In this document: in pieces, positions 9,816-13,593 of the stretch
How the letters are laid out: each line of letters starts with the position of its first letter
Position numbering within the stretch: position 1 is the first letter of the stretch
Origin: Coriobacteriales bacterium
GTDB taxonomy: Bacteria > Actinomycetota > Coriobacteriia > Coriobacteriales > UBA8131
Direction: 5' to 3'
Assembly (NCBI GenBank): GCA_031268525.1
Contig: JAIRXA010000158.1
Span: 1-13,593, forward strand
Length of the DNA stretch: 13,593 bases
Notes under the pieces: model-generated
Databases searched by the model: none
Seen by the model: only the letters and a program-made list of their open reading frames with translations
Told to the model about the DNA's origin: nothing
Program-made: the position numbers and the translations under genes

Positions 9816-12800
9816 TTGCGACGCGGCATCGTTTCTACCCCTGCAAGCCTGTATCGAGAGCGCAAAAGTTTCGCAAAAATCCCCGAGGTAATGGACGTAC
9901 CGAACCTGATCGCGATCCAGATCGATTCCTTCGATTGGTTCAAGACCAACGGGCTTGCTGAGGCTTTTCGCGATATCTCTCCAATCGAAAACGCGGCCAA
10001 GAATCTCCAGGTGGAGTTTGGCTCACACGAATTCGGAGACCCGAAGTTTACCGTAGACGAATGTAAGGCCAAGGACATCTCCTATCAGGCCCCGCTGTTC
10101 GTCGAGGTGCGCTTCGTCAACAAGGACACTGGCGAGATCAAGGAGCAGGAGGTGTTCATGGGCGATTTTCCACTCATGACTCCGCGTGGCACCTTTGTCA
10201 TCAACGGTACGGAACGCGTCGTCGTCAGTCAGCTCGTGCGTTCCCCCGGTGTCTATTTTTCCGCCGAACAGGATAAAACCTCGGACAAGCTGATCTACAG
10301 CGCGAAGGTCATCCCCTCGCGCGGCGCCTGGTTGGAGTTTGAGACCGACCGCCGCGACGTTCTCTCCGTTCGCGTCGATCGCAAGCGCAAACAACCGGCC
10401 ACCCTGCTGCTGCGCGCTCTGGGCATCACGAGCAATCACGAGGACATCATCGAGCTTCTCGGTGACACCGAGCTCATCACCAAGACTCTGGAGAAGGATC
10501 AGACCATCACGCGCGACGAGGCTCTCATCGAGCTCTACAAGCGTCTGCGCCCAGGGGAGCCACCAACGGCGGATGCCGCCCGCGCCCTGCTCGAAGGACT
10601 GTTCTTCAACCCGCAGCGCTACGATCTTGCCAAGGTGGGTCGCTACAAGATCAACAAGAAGCTGGCCATCGACGCGCCAGGCGAACAGAGTACGCTGACA
10701 CACGAGGACATCGTGCAGACGATGCGCTACCTCGTTGCGCTGCACGACGGCGATGAGGGCAAGCAGACCGACGACATCGACCACTTTGGCAACCGCCGCA
10801 TTCGCACGGTCGGCGAGCTGATACAGAACCAGTTCCGGATTGGCCTGTCGCGTATGGAGCGTGTCGTGCGCGAGCGCATGAGCACGCAGGAGGTTGAGGA
10901 GATCACCCCGCAGTCGCTCATCAACATCCGCCCGATCGTCGCAGCCATCAAAGAATTCTTTGGCTCCTCACAGCTCTCTCAGTTCATGGATCAAACCAAC
11001 CTCGCGACGGGGATCACCCACAAGCGCCGTCTTTCGGCACTCGGGCCGGGCGGTTTGAGCCGCGAGCGTGCGGGCTTTGAGGTTCGCGACGTGCACACGA
11101 GTCACTATGGCCGCATGTGTCCGATTGAGACACCAGAGGGCCCGAACATCGGCCTGATCGGCACCCTCGCCACCTACGCGCGGGTCAACCCCTATGGTTT
11201 TATCGAGACCCCGTATCGCAAGGTCATCGACGGCAAGGTCACGGATGAGATCGACTACCTGACCGCCGACGAAGAGGAGAACTACGTCATCGCGCAGGCC
11301 AACGAGCTCTTTGATCAGGAGAGTCGCAGGTTTGGCGTCAAGGACGCCAAGGGGAGGTTCGTTGCCGCCAAGAAGGTCTTGTGTCGCGTGAAGGATGCGC
11401 ATGGCGTCTTCGGTGAGCCGGACGAGGTTGATCCCAAGAAGGTTCAGTACATGGACGTCTCTCCCCGCCAGATGGTCTCGGTTGCCACCGCGCTCATTCC
11501 CTTCCTTGAGCATGACGACGCCAACCGTGCGCTCATGGGCTCCAACATGCAGCGTCAGGCGGTACCCCTGCTCAAACCCTCCGCCCCACTTGTGGGTACG
11601 GGCATGGAGCACCGCTGCGCCGTCGACTCCGGTGAGATCGTACTCGCCCATCGCGCTGGCGTGGTGGAGTACGTGCAGACCGACCGCATTGTCGTGCGCG
11701 CCAAAGACGGTGCCACCGACACCTATGAGCTGCCAAAGTTCCAACGCTCAAACCAGAGCGGCTGCCTGAACCATAAGCCGCTGGTGCGCGTGGGTCAGGA
11801 GGTCTTTGAGGGCGACGTGCTCGCCGATGGCCCCGCGACCGAGTTCGGTGAACTGAGTCTCGGCCAAAACCTCCTCGTGGCGTACATGCCCTGGGAAGGC
11901 TATAACTACGAAGACGCGATCATTCTCTCGGAGCGTATTGTTTCCGACGACCTGCTCACATCCATCCATATCTCGCAGTATGAGATCGACGCCCGCGAAA
12001 CCAAGCTCGGTCCGGAGGAGATCACACGCGAGATACCCAACATCTCAGACGACATGGTCGGCAACCTCGATGTGGATGGCATCATTCGCATCGGTGCCGA
12101 GGTCGTTCCCGGCGACGTACTTGTCGGCAAGGTCACTCCGAAAGGCGAAACCGAGCTGACCGCCGAGGAGCGTCTGCTGCGTGCCATCTTTGGCGAGAAG
12201 GCGCGTGAGGTTCGCGACACCTCGCTGAAGGTGCCGCATGGCTCGGGTGGGCGCATCATCGGTATTTCGCGTTTCTCGCGCGACAATGGCGACGAGCTCA
12301 GCCCCGGCGTCAACGAACTGGTACGAGTCTTTGTTGCTCAGAAGCGCAAGGTTCAGCAGGGCGACAAGCTGGCCGGACGCCACGGCAACAAGGGCGTCAT
12401 CAGTCGCATTCTGCCGATCGAAGACATGCCCTATCTGGCTGACGGTACACCCATCGACATCATCCTCAACCCGCTTGGTGTCCCTTCGCGTATGAACATC
12501 GGCCAGCTGCTTGAGACACACCTCGGTTGGGCGGCGCATTTTGGCTGGAGCGACGAGGAGAGCGCTCAGTCGGTTGCTGGCCCGATGCATGTTGCCACGC
12601 CGGTCTTTGACGGCGCAACCGAGACCGAGATATCAGCGGCTATCGACAAGGCCAACACGAACCTGAAAAAGCGCACACACGAGCAATTGGGCAAGCTGGC
12701 ACGTGATGAGTTCATCCCCCAGCTGACGCTGGAGGGCAAAACCTGGCTCTACGACGGACGCACGGGCGAGAAGTTCCGCGAGCCGATCACCGTTGGCTGG

Positions 12801-13511
12801 AACTATATCCTCAAGCTCAGCCACCTCGTTGACGACAAGATCCACGCCCGCTCTACCGGCCCCTACAGCCTCATCACCCAGCAGCCGCTCGGTGGCAAGG
12901 CGCAGTTTGGCGGCCAGCGTTTTGGTGAGATGGAGGTCTGGGCTCTGTATGCCTATGGGGCCTCTCACGTGCTGCAGGAGATACTGACCATCAAGTCAGA
13001 CGATACCGCCGGACGCGTGAAAGCCTATGAGCAGATCGTCAAGGGCGAAAACATCCCTGCCGCCGAGGTGCCTGAGAGCTTCAAGGTATTGGTCAAGGAA
13101 ATGAAGTCTCTGTGTCTGGATGTCGAGCTGATCGGTGAGGCACACGAGGAGGAATTGGATGATAAGGCGATACCCGAACCCGAAAATCTGGCCGCAGCCA
13201 TGATGATGAACGACTTTGGCGAATCAAGCGATGAAGATGCCCTCGATCTGATCGCCTCTGGTCTGGAAGGCCTCGATTTTGGTGATGCTGACGATAGCGA
13301 TATCCCGAGTCTGGTAGATGGCATCGAGGAAGACGAGCTTGCGGATGAGCTCGCGACCGACGCCGCAGCCAGCGCCGCGACCGCGACCGACGCCGCAGCC
13401 AGCGCCGCAGCCAGCGCCACGACCGCGACCGACGCCGCAGCCAACGAGGCGGACGCCATCGCGCCTGAGGACATAACAACACCTACGAGCGATGAAGGGG
13501 AGGGTGAGTGA
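9816..13511 (+). CDS. rpoB: DNA-directed RNA polymerase subunit beta
   Basis: RpoB is the beta subunit of the core enzyme and forms half of the active-site cleft. The 1231-residue product carries all main landmarks: the N-terminal protrusion and lobe, the rifampicin-site cluster at about residues 385-415 (FFGSSQLSQFMDQ..., THKRRLSALGPGG), and ETPEGPNIGLIGTLATYARVNPYGFIETPY after it. Further on are HGNKGVI with Lys859 and GGKAQFGGQRFGEMEVWALYAYGA. Translation should start at the TTG at 9816 (MRRGIVSTPASLYRERKSFAKIPEV), since AGGGAGG lies 7 bp upstream; an upstream TTG at 9771 coincides with the predicted transcript start. After VEL at residue 1105 follows a 126-residue acidic and Ala/Thr-rich tail with repeats. 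Within the rifampicin region, positions usually NNPLS read TNLAT. rpoC begins 2 bp after the stop. Confidence 0.98.
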   Translation: MRRGIVSTPASLYRERKSFAKIPEVMDVPNLIAIQIDSFDWFKTNGLAEAFRDISPIENAAKNLQVEFGSHEFGDPKFTVDECKAKDISYQAPLFVEVRFVNKDTGEIKEQEVFMGDFPLMTPRGTFVINGTERVVVSQLVRSPGVYFSAEQDKTSDKLIYSAKVIPSRGAWLEFETDRRDVLSVRVDRKRKQPATLLLRALGITSNHEDIIELLGDTELITKTLEKDQTITRDEALIELYKRLRPGEPPTADAARALLEGLFFNPQRYDLAKVGRYKINKKLAIDAPGEQSTLTHEDIVQTMRYLVALHDGDEGKQTDDIDHFGNRRIRTVGELIQNQFRIGLSRMERVVRERMSTQEVEEITPQSLINIRPIVAAIKEFFGSSQLSQFMDQTNLATGITHKRRLSALGPGGLSRERAGFEVRDVHTSHYGRMCPIETPEGPNIGLIGTLATYARVNPYGFIETPYRKVIDGKVTDEIDYLTADEEENYVIAQANELFDQESRRFGVKDAKGRFVAAKKVLCRVKDAHGVFGEPDEVDPKKVQYMDVSPRQMVSVATALIPFLEHDDANRALMGSNMQRQAVPLLKPSAPLVGTGMEHRCAVDSGEIVLAHRAGVVEYVQTDRIVVRAKDGATDTYELPKFQRSNQSGCLNHKPLVRVGQEVFEGDVLADGPATEFGELSLGQNLLVAYMPWEGYNYEDAIILSERIVSDDLLTSIHISQYEIDARETKLGPEEITREIPNISDDMVGNLDVDGIIRIGAEVVPGDVLVGKVTPKGETELTAEERLLRAIFGEKAREVRDTSLKVPHGSGGRIIGISRFSRDNGDELSPGVNELVRVFVAQKRKVQQGDKLAGRHGNKGVISRILPIEDMPYLADGTPIDIILNPLGVPSRMNIGQLLETHLGWAAHFGWSDEESAQSVAGPMHVATPVFDGATETEISAAIDKANTNLKKRTHEQLGKLARDEFIPQLTLEGKTWLYDGRTGEKFREPITVGWNYILKLSHLVDDKIHARSTGPYSLITQQPLGGKAQFGGQRFGEMEVWALYAYGASHVLQEILTIKSDDTAGRVKAYEQIVKGENIPAAEVPESFKVLVKEMKSLCLDVELIGEAHEEELDDKAIPEPENLAAAMMMNDFGESSDEDALDLIASGLEGLDFGDADDSDIPSLVDGIEEDELADELATDAAASAATATDAAASAAASATTATDAAANEADAIAPEDITTPTSDEGEGE
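13352..13448 (+). repeat. rpoB: coding repeats in the rpoB tail
   Basis: A unit around CGCGACCGACGCCGCAGCC recurs at 13352, 13382 and 13422, that is at 30- and 40-bp distance, with AGCGCC pieces between. It encodes TDAAASA-like stretches. The differing spacing suggests in-frame gain and loss of repeat pieces by slippage. Confidence 0.75.
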
Positions 13512-13513
13512 GC

Positions 13514-13593
13514 ATGACGACCGAATTCGACGTCAACAACTTCGATCAGCTCCGCATCGGCCTTGCAAGCGCCGAGCGCATCCGTTCCTGGTC
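13514..13593 (+). CDS. rpoC: RNA polymerase subunit beta', N-terminal 26 residues only
   Basis: The frame begins MTTEFDVNNFDQLRIGLAS and continues AERIRSW to the window edge. This is the start of the beta' subunit; the FDQLRIGLAS segment just before the first zinc-binding region is typical. The zinc ribbon and the catalytic DFDGD lie outside the window. A purine-rich GGGGAGGGTGAG inside the end of rpoB serves as ribosome site, and only 2 bp separate the rpoB stop from this ATG, so both are translated from one mRNA in close step. Confidence 0.95.
   Translation, partial: MTTEFDVNNFDQLRIGLASAERIRSW

Overview
The window is a conserved ribosomal protein and RNA polymerase gene neighbourhood of a bacterium, with an accessory flank on its left side. 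It most resembles an anaerobic actinobacterium of the class Coriobacteriia, possibly the Eggerthellaceae. The evidence is the tRNA-tuf-rpmG-tRNA(Trp)-secE-nusG-rplKAJL-rpoBC gene order, the actinobacterial style of the RpoB core (GLSRERAGFEVRDVH, RVNPYGFIETPYRKV), moderately high GC, and on the left a small haem lipoprotein beside a fragment of an FAD-dependent fumarate-reductase-like protein, a gene type greatly expanded in that family. No genus can be named from this sequence alone.

Left, accessory part (1-3264). The left edge has either the end of a minus-strand reading frame or a promoter region, and the two readings cannot be separated. Next come three minus-strand genes: an unrecognised protein with faint U32-peptidase-like TIM-barrel features (259-1242), a lipoprotein multihaem cytochrome c (1371-1793) with a good intrinsic terminator behind it, and the C-terminal half of a flavoprotein reductase (1847-2578) that has lost its FAD-binding half and is best called a pseudogene. 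A plus-strand RelE/HigB-type toxin and its HTH antitoxin (2676-3264) sit right beside the broken end of the flavoprotein, with a palindromic operator laid over their promoter.

Middle part (3265-5561). A strong promoter starts a tRNA-Tyr, tRNA-Thr, tRNA-Met, tuf run, followed by rpmG (too short for many gene finders) and tRNA-Trp. tuf has a T-poor, purine-rich repeated leader. Right after tRNA-Trp lies a 181-bp unit: the last part of the tRNA plus the following 31 bp occurs again 181 bp downstream, and the DNA between holds strong hairpins and an inverted copy of the T-arm. This looks like a tiny element integrated at the 3' end of the tRNA gene, and it is the most unusual thing in the window.

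Right part (5809-13593). secE, nusG, rplK, rplA, rplJ, rplL, rpoB and the first codons of rpoC follow on the plus strand. They encode the SecYEG subunit SecE, the elongation factor NusG, the L11/L1 and L10/L12 stalk proteins and the beta and beta' subunits of RNA polymerase. Control elements visible between the genes are a possible attenuator before rplK, a promoter plus L10-leader-like RNA plus intrinsic terminator before rplJ, a small hairpin before rplL, two strong hairpins after rplL, a C-rich repeat block with minus-strand G-quadruplex potential, and a near-consensus promoter for rpoB. Three of the core proteins carry unusual low-complexity extensions: SecE at the N-terminus, L11 and RpoB at the C-terminus.
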